Assembly (NCBI GenBank): GCA_026416955.1 | Contig: JAOAEE010000042.1 | Span: 1-64,000 of the forward strand | DNA length: 64,000 nucleotides | Reading direction: 5' to 3' | From: Ignavibacteria bacterium | GTDB taxonomy: Bacteria > Bacteroidota > Ignavibacteria > Kapaibacteriales > UBA2268 | In this document: piece by piece, positions 26,231-34,488 of the stretch | How the letters are laid out: each line of letters opens with the position of its first letter | Numbering within the stretch: position 1 is the stretch's first letter | Notes under the pieces: generated by a model | Databases searched by the model: none | What the model was told of the DNA's origin: nothing | What the model saw: only the letters and a program-made list of their open reading frames with translations | Translations under genes and position numbers: made by a program

Positions 26231-26664
26231 ATGAAAAAAAAATTTTCTTTTTTATTAGCACCAATAATACTTATTTGTATTAATCTTTTAATAACAGGTG
26301 CTTATTGCCACGATAAGATACTTTTTTGTTTTCAGTTTAATTGAATTTTAATAATAATTGTGAAGATTGTCCAGGAAATAATGTCAAAATAGATAAATTT
26401 TATATGAAGTTTGGGGATAATGTTCGAATTAGCTCGGAATTTGGGTCCGAGCCTTGGAAAATTTGTTTACCTGGAGACGAAAATGGAGGGCAAGAGTACT
26501 TCGCTACATTGACAAGAGTATGTGTCGACCCAGTTATTAATAAGATTAAGGTTATCACTTGTTATTCCGAGGCAAATGCAAAAACACCAAAAGCTTGTGA
26601 TTTTCAATGGAAAGATGTAACCGTAAATTTGTATTGTGATTGTGAAGTAATGAATCTTTATTAA
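26231..26664 (+). CDS. Small cysteine-rich secreted protein, split between two frames
   Basis: An ATG at 26231 opens a 37-codon frame: MKKKFSFLLAPIILICINLL, a signal peptide, then CHDKILFCFQFN and a TGA (26342-26344). A second frame begins at a TTG overlapping that TGA (26341) and encodes 107 residues with eight cysteines, including CEDC at the start, paired sites in the middle, and CDCEVMNLY at the end. Read together by a -1 shift, it is a 140-odd-residue secreted cysteine-rich protein; read separately, the mature part has no signal peptide. There is no classical slippery heptamer at the junction. It may be a recently broken gene or use coupled re-initiation. No family is recognised. A lipoprotein gene follows 56 bases on. 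Confidence 0.45.
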
Positions 26665-26720
26665 ACAATGGTAAATTGTTATGAATTTTCTAATTAGTTT
26701 TATTTAATAAAGGAGGGTAT

Positions 26721-27524
26721 ATGAAAACCAACAAATTATCTGTTTTGTATTTAGTTTTAATTTTCGTTTTCTTGTTTCTTTCTTGTGAGGAACTTATTGA
26801 TGTAGGCTTTAACAAAGAAAAAGAGAGAATTAACTTATTAAGCAGAAATTTTGATGATTTGGATGGCTTATTTGCTGGGTTCTACGCTGAAACAAGCTAT
26901 GGGAAAATTAGTTTTGCAGAAATTGAGGATACCCTTTTGTCGAACAAGGTAATCGAATATGGACCTCGGAGTAGTTCCGCTGCTTATATAGGTAATAACT
27001 TACAAATTAATTATTGCAAAATCAATGGACAGGTATACGAAGAAATAACTACGGAAGGAAGGACCCATTATAACCATTCTAACCCAACAGTGTATTTTGA
27101 TGGTACCCCAAATGTTTTTGAATGGTCAATTAATAATATCGTTTATTATGATACAATGATTTATAATGCACCATTAGTAGCTATCACTTATCCACACTTT
27201 ATGGAGGAATATTCGAAAAATCAAGATTTAATAGTTCAATGGCTTCCTTCGGAAACAGAAGATGATTTTATTATGATTTCTATACAGGGAAATCCAACTA
27301 TTACAAACGATATGACCGACACATCTTTCAAAATATCCTACTATCGTTACATAACTGAAGATAATGGGAGATTTGTGTTTCCCAAAAATATTCTTCAATC
27401 ATTCTATGAAAATAAGGCTACCATATATTTAACAAGAGGTACTTATAAGATAAGTTATCATAATGGTAACAAATACGCCTTTACCATTTATTCATCACAT
27501 AGAATTGATATTCGATTAAGATAA
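26721..27524 (+). CDS. Predicted lipoprotein of unknown function
   Basis: A 267-residue protein with a signal peptide ending in a lipobox (LFLSC, Cys at about residue 22), so it should be lipid-anchored, probably in the outer membrane. The mature part holds YFDGTPNVFEWSI and a DLIVQWLPSETEDDF segment that looks like an immunoglobulin-like or carbohydrate-binding-module-like beta sandwich. It ends with short beta strands and RIDIRLR. No named domain is recognised. A strong AAGGAGGG site precedes the ATG. It lies in an islet with an Lgt-like protein and a sigma factor, but the spacing (about 75 bases) allows separate transcription. Confidence 0.7.
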   Translation: MKTNKLSVLYLVLIFVFLFLSCEELIDVGFNKEKERINLLSRNFDDLDGLFAGFYAETSYGKISFAEIEDTLLSNKVIEYGPRSSSAAYIGNNLQINYCKINGQVYEEITTEGRTHYNHSNPTVYFDGTPNVFEWSINNIVYYDTMIYNAPLVAITYPHFMEEYSKNQDLIVQWLPSETEDDFIMISIQGNPTITNDMTDTSFKISYYRYITEDNGRFVFPKNILQSFYENKATIYLTRGTYKISYHNGNKYAFTIYSSHRIDIRLR

Positions 27525-27599
27525 GTTTTAAATTAAATCGAAGCGAAGCTTGTAGTTTTCATTGAAGATTAATTAAACTTTTAAAGTAAATTTCTTAGA

Positions 27600-28322
27600 A
27601 TGGTTTACAAATTATTGCTGTCTTGCGGAATAGCAATAGGATATTTTGTATCATTTTTCATTGCAACAAAAGAAAAAATAAATTTAACCAAAATTTCTCT
27701 GTGGTTATTCGCTTTTACAATTTTAAGTGCCTTTTGTGCAAAAGTAGGAGGAATTATTTTTTTTAATGATAGTTGGGAGAACTTGTTTTCGAGAAAGGGC
27801 GAAACAACTATTTTTGGACCAATTTTTCTTCTTTTATTTTTATATGTTTTATATGCTTATAAAAGATTTAAAATTATTTCAAATTTAATACCAATTACCA
27901 TCATATATTTTTCAATTTTACAAGCTTTTGGTAAACTTGGTTGCCACTTTGCTGGATGGTGCTACGGTGTACCTGTAAAAAATTTTTGGTTTTGTGTTTC
28001 CCCGTCCCCTTTTTCTCAATATTATAACTTACCTATAAAATTATTTCCGCTACAATTATTAGAATTTGTTTTATTGTTGCTTTTTAGTGCTTTTTTAGTT
28101 TACTTTTACATAAAATTTGATAAAAGAAGGAATGAAATTCCCAATTACTTTTTTTTATATTATTCTACTCATAGGTTCTTATCAGAATATTTGCGAGGCG
28201 ATTATCCACCTATCTTTTTTTCTTTGAAAATAGGTCAAATATTGGCAATATTTATATTTATTTTTACAATTTTATTATCAATTATTGAAAATTATCTAAG
28301 TTATCGAAAAATTAGAATTTAG
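27600..28322 (+). CDS. Lgt-like integral membrane protein lacking canonical active-site residues
   Basis: A 240-residue protein with about seven membrane helices, resembling prolipoprotein diacylglyceryl transferase. The region GKLGCHFAGWCYGVP (about 117-131) corresponds to the Lgt signature GRxGNFxNxExxG, but Arg is Lys and the Asn is Cys. The HGG motif holding the catalytic His is absent (the sequence there is TTIFGPIF). A C-terminal RFLSEYLRGD matches the RxxxE element of Lgt. It therefore shares the fold, but the transferase chemistry is doubtful. GC(F/H)FAG(C/W)CYG forms occur in an Lgt-like branch of uncertain role. A true housekeeping lgt is not in the window. The sigma factor gene starts 20 bases after its stop. 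Confidence 0.7.
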   Translation: MVYKLLLSCGIAIGYFVSFFIATKEKINLTKISLWLFAFTILSAFCAKVGGIIFFNDSWENLFSRKGETTIFGPIFLLLFLYVLYAYKRFKIISNLIPITIIYFSILQAFGKLGCHFAGWCYGVPVKNFWFCVSPSPFSQYYNLPIKLFPLQLLEFVLLLLFSAFLVYFYIKFDKRRNEIPNYFFLYYSTHRFLSEYLRGDYPPIFFSLKIGQILAIFIFIFTILLSIIENYLSYRKIRI

Positions 28323-28341
28323 ATAATCCGTTTTTTTCTTT

Positions 28342-28827
28342 GTGGATTATATAGAATACAAAAAATTTTTTAAACTTCTTTGCTCTTCTCTTAGAAAAAA
28401 ATATTCTTTTTTAGAAAAAGAAGAAATAGAGGACATAGTTTCGGAAACAATGTGTGATTTTTTAGCGAAATTTGGTTGTTGTTCGTTTTGTGTAAGTTAT
28501 CCCAAAACATTTGCCTGGATAATTAAAAAGTCCAACGAAAAAATAAGATACGAACTAAGTAAACGAAATAAATATCTTCAAGATTCCTTGCTATTAGCAA
28601 GTATTCAATACTTACAAAATATTGAAATCAAATTAGATTATTATGAGTTGTTATCGAAAATTTTAAAAGGGTTGTCGGAAGATAAACAAGAATTACTTCT
28701 TTATCTTTTGAATGGTTACAAGGTAAAAGAAATAGCAGAGAACTATAACATCACTATTTCTGCGGCAGAAAAGAGGGTCCAAAGATTAAAAAAGTATTTA
28801 AGGGAAAACTATAATTTAGAGATTTAG
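28342..28827 (+). CDS. Small sigma-70-family (ECF-like) sigma factor
   Basis: A 161-residue protein with a region 2-like N-terminal half (YKKFFKLLCSSLRKKY..., EDIVSETMCDFLAKF) and a region 4 helix-turn-helix (LSEDKQELLLYLLNGYKVKEIAENYNITISAAEKRVQRLKKYLRE, read in parts). The order and length fit ECF sigma factors. A CCSFC cluster in the middle (about residues 47-51) is unusual and might bind metal or sense redox state; that is inference. The start is GTG. No anti-sigma gene with a cytoplasmic domain is evident nearby, though the Lgt-like membrane protein lies just upstream and may be co-transcribed. Confidence 0.7.
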   Translation: MDYIEYKKFFKLLCSSLRKKYSFLEKEEIEDIVSETMCDFLAKFGCCSFCVSYPKTFAWIIKKSNEKIRYELSKRNKYLQDSLLLASIQYLQNIEIKLDYYELLSKILKGLSEDKQELLLYLLNGYKVKEIAENYNITISAAEKRVQRLKKYLRENYNLEI

Positions 28828-28833
28828 ATTTAT

Positions 28834-28841
28834 TAATTTTG
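28834..28841 (+). promoter_or_regulatory. Putative -7 element for accC
   Basis: TAATTTTG lies 21 bases before the accC ATG and just after the sigma-factor stop. It matches TAnnTTTG, but no TTTG is found at the right distance upstream. Confidence 0.3.
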
Positions 28842-28862
28842 TAATTTTACACTAGATTAATT

Positions 28863-30371
28863 ATGTTCAAAAGAATATTAGTTGCGAATCGTGGCGAAAT
28901 TGCTGTCCGAGTGATGAGGGCAGCGCGCGAATTAGGAATAGAAACTGTTGCAATCTACCACAAAGTCGACCGCGAAGCTCTTTTTGTTCGATGTGCAGAT
29001 TATGCCTTCGAGATATATTCCGAGCAGCCGAAGGCTGCCTATCTCGACATACAACAAATTGTAGATGTTGCTAAAAAAAGCGGTGCACAAGCAATACATC
29101 CCGGCTATGGGTTTTTGTCCGAGCGTGCACCATTCAGCCAAGCTTGCTTGGATGCTGGAATAAAATTTATCGGGCCTCGACCTTATTCTATCGATGCAAT
29201 GGGTTCCAAAACTCGTGCACGCGAACTTATGTCAAAGGCTGGTGTCCCAATTGTTCCGGGGACAAAAGAACCAATAAGAGATGTCGAAGAAGGAATAGAG
29301 ATTGCAAAGAAAATAGGCTTTCCAGTACTTTTGAAGGCTGCTGCTGGTGGTGGTGGAAAAGGTATGCGTAAAGTTTTCAAAGAGGAGGATTTCAAAGATA
29401 GTTTCGAGTCGGCACAACGCGAGGCTTTGAAATCCTTTGGCGATGGTTCAATTTACATTGAGAAGTATCTTGAAAATCCCAAGCATATAGAAATTCAAGT
29501 TATAGGCGACGAATTTGGTAATTATGTTCATCTTGGCGAGCGGGATTGCTCAATTCAGCGTCGGCACCAGAAAGTAATTGAAGAGGCAACATCGACTGTA
29601 CTCGACGAGGAACTTCGACACAAAATGGGCTCTGTTGCAATCGAAGCAGCGCGTGCCGTTGAGTATGTCAATGCTGGAACTGTTGAATTTCTTTTCGATA
29701 GGAACAAAAATTTCTACTTCCTTGAAATGAACACCCGACTTCAAGTTGAACACCCAGTTACGGAATTTGTAACGGGAATTGATATTGTAAAAGAGCAAAT
29801 ACGAATTGCTGCCGGCTATCCTCTTTCTTTTCAACAAAAAGATGTAGTTTGGCGAGGGCATTCCATAGAGTGTAGGATTAACGCCGAAGACCCGTTCAAC
29901 AATTTTATGCCCGATACGGGCAGAATTTCATATTTACGAGAACCCGGAGGGAAAGGTGTTCGCTTGGATAGCGGGGTCGAAACTGGTTCCGAGGTTACAA
30001 TTCATTTCGACCCAATTATTGCCAAGTTGATTTCTTATGGAAAGGATAGGAGCGAAGCAATTTCGGTTATGATTCGTGCATTAAAAGATTTTAAAATTTA
30101 TGGAATCAAAACTGGAATTCCCTTTTTAATCCAAATTCTTCAAGAACCGAAGTTTATCGAAGGAACCTACGATACTGCTTTTCTGGAAAATGAGTTTGAT
30201 TTTGGTAAATTAGAAAGAGCAAAAGAAGAATATTATAAAACTGTTTCCGCTATTGCTGTCAGTTTGAATAATACGAAAGAGTTGAAAGCAAAGACCACAT
30301 ATGTAGCTAATAATACAAAGCCAGCAAGTCGCTGGAAACTACGATTACAAAGTTTTAGAAGGTACCACTAA
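28863..30371 (+). CDS. accC: Biotin carboxylase subunit (acetyl-/acyl-CoA or pyruvate carboxylase type)
   Basis: ATP-dependent carboxylation of biotin on a carrier protein. The N-terminal ILVANRGEIAVRVMRAARELG is diagnostic. The ATP-grasp core has LLKAAAGGGGKGMRKV (about 155-170), HIEIQVIGD, ERDCSIQRRHQKVIEE and FLEMNTRLQVEHPVTE. At 502 residues it is about 50 longer than a plain AccC. The extra Lys-rich tail (NNTKELKAKTTYVANN and a basic end) resembles the roughly 500-residue PycA-type biotin carboxylases. No biotin-carrier or carboxyltransferase gene is nearby, so the acyl substrate is open. Confidence 0.93.
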   Translation: MFKRILVANRGEIAVRVMRAARELGIETVAIYHKVDREALFVRCADYAFEIYSEQPKAAYLDIQQIVDVAKKSGAQAIHPGYGFLSERAPFSQACLDAGIKFIGPRPYSIDAMGSKTRARELMSKAGVPIVPGTKEPIRDVEEGIEIAKKIGFPVLLKAAAGGGGKGMRKVFKEEDFKDSFESAQREALKSFGDGSIYIEKYLENPKHIEIQVIGDEFGNYVHLGERDCSIQRRHQKVIEEATSTVLDEELRHKMGSVAIEAARAVEYVNAGTVEFLFDRNKNFYFLEMNTRLQVEHPVTEFVTGIDIVKEQIRIAAGYPLSFQQKDVVWRGHSIECRINAEDPFNNFMPDTGRISYLREPGGKGVRLDSGVETGSEVTIHFDPIIAKLISYGKDRSEAISVMIRALKDFKIYGIKTGIPFLIQILQEPKFIEGTYDTAFLENEFDFGKLERAKEEYYKTVSAIAVSLNNTKELKAKTTYVANNTKPASRWKLRLQSFRRYH

Positions 30372-30382
30372 TTGGGTGGCGT

Positions 30383-31072
30383 ATGAGGCGAGTAGTAGTA
30401 CTTATGAGTGGTGGTTTAGATTCGGCAACCACTGCTGCAATTGCAAAATCTCTTGGTTATGATGTTGCTGCCTTGCATATTACTTACGGACAAAGAACAG
30501 AAGAGCGAGAAAAGAAAGCATTTAACGATTTGTGCGACTATTTCCAGTTTAGCCAAAGGTTAATAGTTTCGATTGACCATTTAAAAAGTATAGGAGGTTC
30601 CTCCCTTCTCGACACTGCTATGGAAGTCGAAAAAGCAGAGTTAAATCGAAAAGGTATACCTTCGACCTATGTTCCATTTCGAAATGGGAATTTGCTTGCG
30701 ATTGCTACAAGTTGGGCAGAAGTAATCGGAGCCGAAGCAATATTTGTTGGTGCGGTAGAAGCCGATAGTAGTGGTTATCCCGATTGCCGAAGTGATTTCT
30801 TCTATGCCTACGAAAAGGCTATCAACTTTGGAACAAAGCCAACAACTAAGATAACGATACATACCCCATTGATTAATTTAACTAAGCGATTTGTTGTTCG
30901 TTTGGGCTATAACTTTGGTGTTCCCTTCGAACTGACTTGGAGTTGCTACCGCGAGTCGGAAATTGCTTGTGGCGAGTGCGATTCGTGTGCATTGCGACTT
31001 CGCGGCTTTCAACAAGCGGGATTAGTAGACCCGGTACCTTACATCAAAGTTCCAGATTATTTAAACATTTAG
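30383..31072 (+). CDS. queC: 7-cyano-7-deazaguanine synthase
   Basis: Converts 7-carboxy-7-deazaguanine to preQ0 with ATP and ammonia, for queuosine synthesis. The pyrophosphatase loop is VVLMSGGLDSAT (residues 4-15). HITYGQRTEEREKKAF and YVPFRNGNLLAIATSWAE are typical, and the zinc site is CYRESEIACGECDSCALR near the C-terminus. The start is an ATG 11 bases after the accC stop, so co-transcription is likely. Length (229) is normal. Confidence 0.96.
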   Translation: MRRVVVLMSGGLDSATTAAIAKSLGYDVAALHITYGQRTEEREKKAFNDLCDYFQFSQRLIVSIDHLKSIGGSSLLDTAMEVEKAELNRKGIPSTYVPFRNGNLLAIATSWAEVIGAEAIFVGAVEADSSGYPDCRSDFFYAYEKAINFGTKPTTKITIHTPLINLTKRFVVRLGYNFGVPFELTWSCYRESEIACGECDSCALRLRGFQQAGLVDPVPYIKVPDYLNI

Positions 31073-31202
31073 ACAAAGATTAAAGCACTCCTTTAATAAA
31101 GTTTTAATTAAACTGGGTAAGCATTTAGTTCAAAGGTGAATTCCTATAAAATTATTGTATATTATATTTTTTTGTAAATTGTTTTTTTTAACTTGATGTT
31201 CT

Positions 31203-31703
31203 ATGAAAGTAAAAATTTTCATTTTGTTGTTTTTTGGGGTGTTTGTCTTTCTTTCTTGTCAACAAGAGCAGACAACAACGCCTGTTTCACTTTCGAACAT
31301 TAGTGCAATGATTAGTGGAGCGATAAATTTAGAGTATTCTGGTGCAGGGATAGTTACAACATCGACGCTTGCTAATTCCCTTGTTTTAAACTTGGGTACA
31401 TCGAAAAAGATTAACAATCAACTTTGTATGCTTGGGATTTTTATTTTCTTCCGCGACCAAAAGGAGAAAACAGGAGTTTTTCGTTTTGCAGAGAGAGACG
31501 ACATAATTGCAGGGGATTTTGCTATTGGAACTTTTGACATTGGCGAAGGGAATAATAGGAAACAATTTGTTTCGGATTCTGGTATAGTCGAGATAACAGA
31601 ATTGCAAGGGAAAACCGTTCGCGGCATCTTTAGTTTTCGTGCAAAGGAAAAAACTACTGGGGAAATAATAGAAGTTAAGAACGGAATAATTTCATTCCAA
31701 TAA
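31203..31703 (+). CDS. Predicted lipoprotein of unknown function
   Basis: A 166-residue protein with a signal peptide and lipobox (FVFLSC, Cys near residue 19), followed by a Gln/Thr-rich linker. The mature part is predicted all-beta, with a stretch FDIGEGNNRKQFVSDSG and a final VRGIFSFRAKEKTTG strand pair. This resembles the DUF6252-like small lipoproteins common in Bacteroidota, but the match is only by general look. It is 17 bases upstream of the SRPBCC gene, so the two are likely co-transcribed. Confidence 0.65.
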   Translation: MKVKIFILLFFGVFVFLSCQQEQTTTPVSLSNISAMISGAINLEYSGAGIVTTSTLANSLVLNLGTSKKINNQLCMLGIFIFFRDQKEKTGVFRFAERDDIIAGDFAIGTFDIGEGNNRKQFVSDSGIVEITELQGKTVRGIFSFRAKEKTTGEIIEVKNGIISFQ

Positions 31704-31720
31704 CTCATAGAGAGGGTTAT

Positions 31721-32719
31721 ATGAAAGTTTTTAAAGGTTTACTAATAGCCATTGTTTCAATATTTATTTTAATTCTAATTATTACTGTTTTCTTACCTTC
31801 GAAATATTACGTTGAGCGAAAAATCGAGATACAGGCTCCTGCTTCGATTGTTTACTATTTACTGGATGATTTTAGGAATTGGAAGTATTGGGATACTTGG
31901 TGGAAACTCGATACGCAACAGGTTCGAACTTATGCTGGACCACTTTTTGGAGTTAATTCAAAATTCTCTTGGAAGAGCAAAAATAAAGATGTTGGAGAAG
32001 GAGAAATACAAATTGTCGAAGAAAAACCATTCGAATTAATAAAACTTGCACTGAAATTTGGCAAAGAGATGGAATCGAGCAACCAATTTAGAATTATGCA
32101 ACTTGGCGATAAAATTTTGCTTACTTGGAGTATGGAGGGAGAATTGAAGTTTCTTGGTAAGTGGTTCCGTTTCTTTATGGATGATGCTATTGGTAAAGAT
32201 TTCGAAATTGGTTTAAAAAACATTAAATCGCTTGCCGAAGAAATTGAAAAGAATAATTTGCTATTCTTTCAAGATACTTTGCCCGAGATAAAAATAATCT
32301 ATATCTCGGATTCTTCATCAATCCATCCTAAAGAAATAGCCACAAAATTTAGTGATGCTTTCGAGGAACTCGAGAGTTTTTCCAAAGCAAATAATTTACA
32401 TTTGGTTGCTGGTCCAATTGCGATTAATCGTGCTTACTCCGAAAAGGGCTACAAATTCGACGCTTGCTTGCCTATCGAAAATGTCGAGAATTTGCAAACC
32501 CAAGGAAGAATAAAAATCGGAACAATACCCAAGATGTTTGTATTGCGTGCTGTTTATCTCGGTTCTTACGATAGATTTCAAGAGATATACCAGAGAATTT
32601 TTAAGTATATGGAAGACCACAAACTTGCCCCAAAATGGAATTTGTTCGAAATGTATTACACCGACCCGATGAGAGTCGTCCAAGACGACAATGTTACCGT
32701 TATTTATTGTCCAATATAA
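31721..32719 (+). CDS. Membrane-anchored SRPBCC domain fused to a GyrI-like ligand-binding domain
   Basis: A 332-residue protein. An N-terminal membrane helix (IAIVSIFILILIITVFL, about 7-24) is followed by a polyketide-cyclase/START-like domain (about 30-170: VERKIEIQAPASIVYYLLDDFRNW, read in parts, and the final helix KWFRFFMDDAIGKDFEIGLKNI). The C-terminal part (about 185-332) looks like the GyrI/effector-binding fold: IYISDSSSIHPKEIATKF, then VLRAVYLGSYDRF and a final MYYTDP...VIYCPI. Such fusions are known in Bacteroidota and probably bind small hydrophobic ligands; no reaction can be assigned. It may share an operon with the lipoprotein before it. Confidence 0.8.
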   Translation: MKVFKGLLIAIVSIFILILIITVFLPSKYYVERKIEIQAPASIVYYLLDDFRNWKYWDTWWKLDTQQVRTYAGPLFGVNSKFSWKSKNKDVGEGEIQIVEEKPFELIKLALKFGKEMESSNQFRIMQLGDKILLTWSMEGELKFLGKWFRFFMDDAIGKDFEIGLKNIKSLAEEIEKNNLLFFQDTLPEIKIIYISDSSSIHPKEIATKFSDAFEELESFSKANNLHLVAGPIAINRAYSEKGYKFDACLPIENVENLQTQGRIKIGTIPKMFVLRAVYLGSYDRFQEIYQRIFKYMEDHKLAPKWNLFEMYYTDPMRVVQDDNVTVIYCPI

Positions 32720-32744
32720 GCTATAATAAAGTTAAAAAAAGTAT

Positions 32745-32772
32745 TTAGGGTTCGCTCGGGAGCGAACCCTAA
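32745..32772. terminator. Bidirectional terminator between convergent genes
   Basis: TTAGGGTTCGCT and AGCGAACCCTAA form a perfect 12-bp stem with loop CGGG. An A7 run precedes it and a T-rich stretch follows, so it can end transcripts from both sides: the SRPBCC gene on plus and the T9SS propeller gene on minus. Confidence 0.85.
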
Positions 32773-32813
32773 TTTGTTCCTATTTTTTCATTGATGTTTT
32801 GGGAGAAACTATA

Positions 32814-34478
32814 TTATCTACTGATGATAAATGGTAATGTTTTATTGTCGATTTTTATGAAATAACAACCATTTTCAAATGCATTTAGGTCTAACCACAA
32901 ATTCTCTTTCACCAAGAATTCGAGTTGTTCTACACCAAGTGAATTATAGATAATACCTTTAACGGGGGCAATTTTTTCTTCTGTAAGTGAAATGCAAAGA
33001 TAATTGGTGCACGGGTTTGGGAAAACGAAAATTCCCGAAGCCGATGAATTGTTCAACTCGGTACTCAAAGGAAGATTGGGATTTAACTTTGCAATAAAAA
33101 TGTTGGAGTATCCGAAGTTGAATATGCTTGTTTTATTGAAGAATATTTCGCGCGATTCGAAATTACCTGTTTGATATAAATTTCCGTTGTTGTCCACTGC
33201 AATATTGAAACTTTGGTCTTCGCCTTTGCCGCCAGCAGTTAAAACCCAAATAGGCTTTAAATCCTTATCGAATTTTGCAACAAAAATGTCTGCATATTGG
33301 TCGGTAGAGGAGTTGGTGAGAATAAAGTTATCCAAAGAGAAAGTGGAACTTGCGAAATATCCGCCTATGTATAGGGAGCCTTGGTTGTCGATTACAATTT
33401 TTTTTGCATACTCGTCTGCATAACTACCGAAAGAACGTGCGTTGGCAATATTTCCGTTTTTATCTAGTTTAATAATGAAAAAATCGTAACTCCCACTATT
33501 GCTTAATGTGTAACCCGGAAGTCTTATCACATCACTCTGGAATTCGCCCGTTAGATATAAGTATCCATCGTTTCCAAATACAATAGAGGCTGGATATTCC
33601 TTGTCGGTTCCGCTTAAAAATAATTGCCAAAGAAATCTTTTGTTGTTTTGGTCGTATTTGAAAAGAAATATATCTGAATAACCTTTGTTGAAAACAGTGT
33701 CGATAACATTAAGAAAGTTGCTGTTGAAGGTTCCATAGATATAGACCATTCCTTCGTTATCGGTAGTAATTGTGTTTACCCTATCGTTCGAAACACCACC
33801 AAAGCGCAAAGCCCAAATTGGATTTAGGTCTTGCGTCAGTTTAGCAACAAAGCCATCTCCCATTCCTTTGTATATCGTGCCATAATTGTAATTTTTTAGA
33901 GTATCGTTCCCGAATACAAGATAATCGCCAGAAAATTCTCCCGAAAGGTAAATAAATCCTTGGTTATCGACAAATATTGAATTTAGGTCGTCGTAACCAT
34001 CACCTTTAAAAGTTTTCAAGTTTGTAACCTTACCGTTGTTTGGATTTAGAACAACAACAAAGATGTCGGAACCTGAGGAAGCTTCAACTTTCAAATCCTC
34101 GAACATAGCGGGTTTGCTTTCGAAATAACCAGAAACTATTAGATAATCACCGGCCAATGCCATACAAGTAGCACGGTCGTTCTCTTGACCACCGAAAGCG
34201 ATATTCCATAAGCAGTTTCCTTTTGAATCGAACTTTGCAACAAATATGTCTTCTTGGCCACTGTTAGTTATTTTTTTTGTTCCAAAAGTTAATGTTGCAC
34301 TTTTGAAATAGCCCGCGATATAAACGTTTCCACTTTGGTCGGTAACGACAGCATTTGAATAGTCGAAACTATCGTAGCCCTTACCTCCTATTGCCCATTC
34401 CCAATTTTGGGCAAAAACAAAAGAAAATTGCAAGATTAAAAAAATAGAAATCGTTGGAACGAAATAATATCTTTTCAT
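32814..34478 (-). CDS. Secreted SBBP-like beta-propeller protein with T9SS sorting domain
   Basis: About 554 residues with a signal peptide (RYYFVPTISIFLILQFSF, cleavage near FAQ). The body is made of repeats of about 50-60 residues with the pattern DQSGNVYIAGYF, DNQGFIYLSGEF, NDGYLYLTGEF, DNNGNLYQTGNF, each followed by FVAKLDKN-like strands; this is the SBBP/beta-propeller repeat. The C-terminal 75 residues begin GIFVFPNPCTNYLCISL and end LPFIISR, a type A T9SS sorting domain. It should be a surface protein of unknown ligand. The ATG at 34476-34478 is favoured over an upstream TTG-type start because it places the signal peptide correctly. It starts 11 bases after the end of glgP, so the two may be co-transcribed. 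Confidence 0.88.
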   Translation of the reverse strand: MKRYYFVPTISIFLILQFSFVFAQNWEWAIGGKGYDSFDYSNAVVTDQSGNVYIAGYFKSATLTFGTKKITNSGQEDIFVAKFDSKGNCLWNIAFGGQENDRATCMALAGDYLIVSGYFESKPAMFEDLKVEASSGSDIFVVVLNPNNGKVTNLKTFKGDGYDDLNSIFVDNQGFIYLSGEFSGDYLVFGNDTLKNYNYGTIYKGMGDGFVAKLTQDLNPIWALRFGGVSNDRVNTITTDNEGMVYIYGTFNSNFLNVIDTVFNKGYSDIFLFKYDQNNKRFLWQLFLSGTDKEYPASIVFGNDGYLYLTGEFQSDVIRLPGYTLSNSGSYDFFIIKLDKNGNIANARSFGSYADEYAKKIVIDNQGSLYIGGYFASSTFSLDNFILTNSSTDQYADIFVAKFDKDLKPIWVLTAGGKGEDQSFNIAVDNNGNLYQTGNFESREIFFNKTSIFNFGYSNIFIAKLNPNLPLSTELNNSSASGIFVFPNPCTNYLCISLTEEKIAPVKGIIYNSLGVEQLEFLVKENLWLDLNAFENGCYFIKIDNKTLPFIISR

Positions 34479-34488
34479 TCTATCACCA

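Noticed and set aside
26342-26344. TGA as a possible selenocysteine codon in the Cys-rich ORF
   Set aside because: No hairpin resembling a bacterial SECIS follows, and the downstream coding signal is in another frame, not in the TGA frame.
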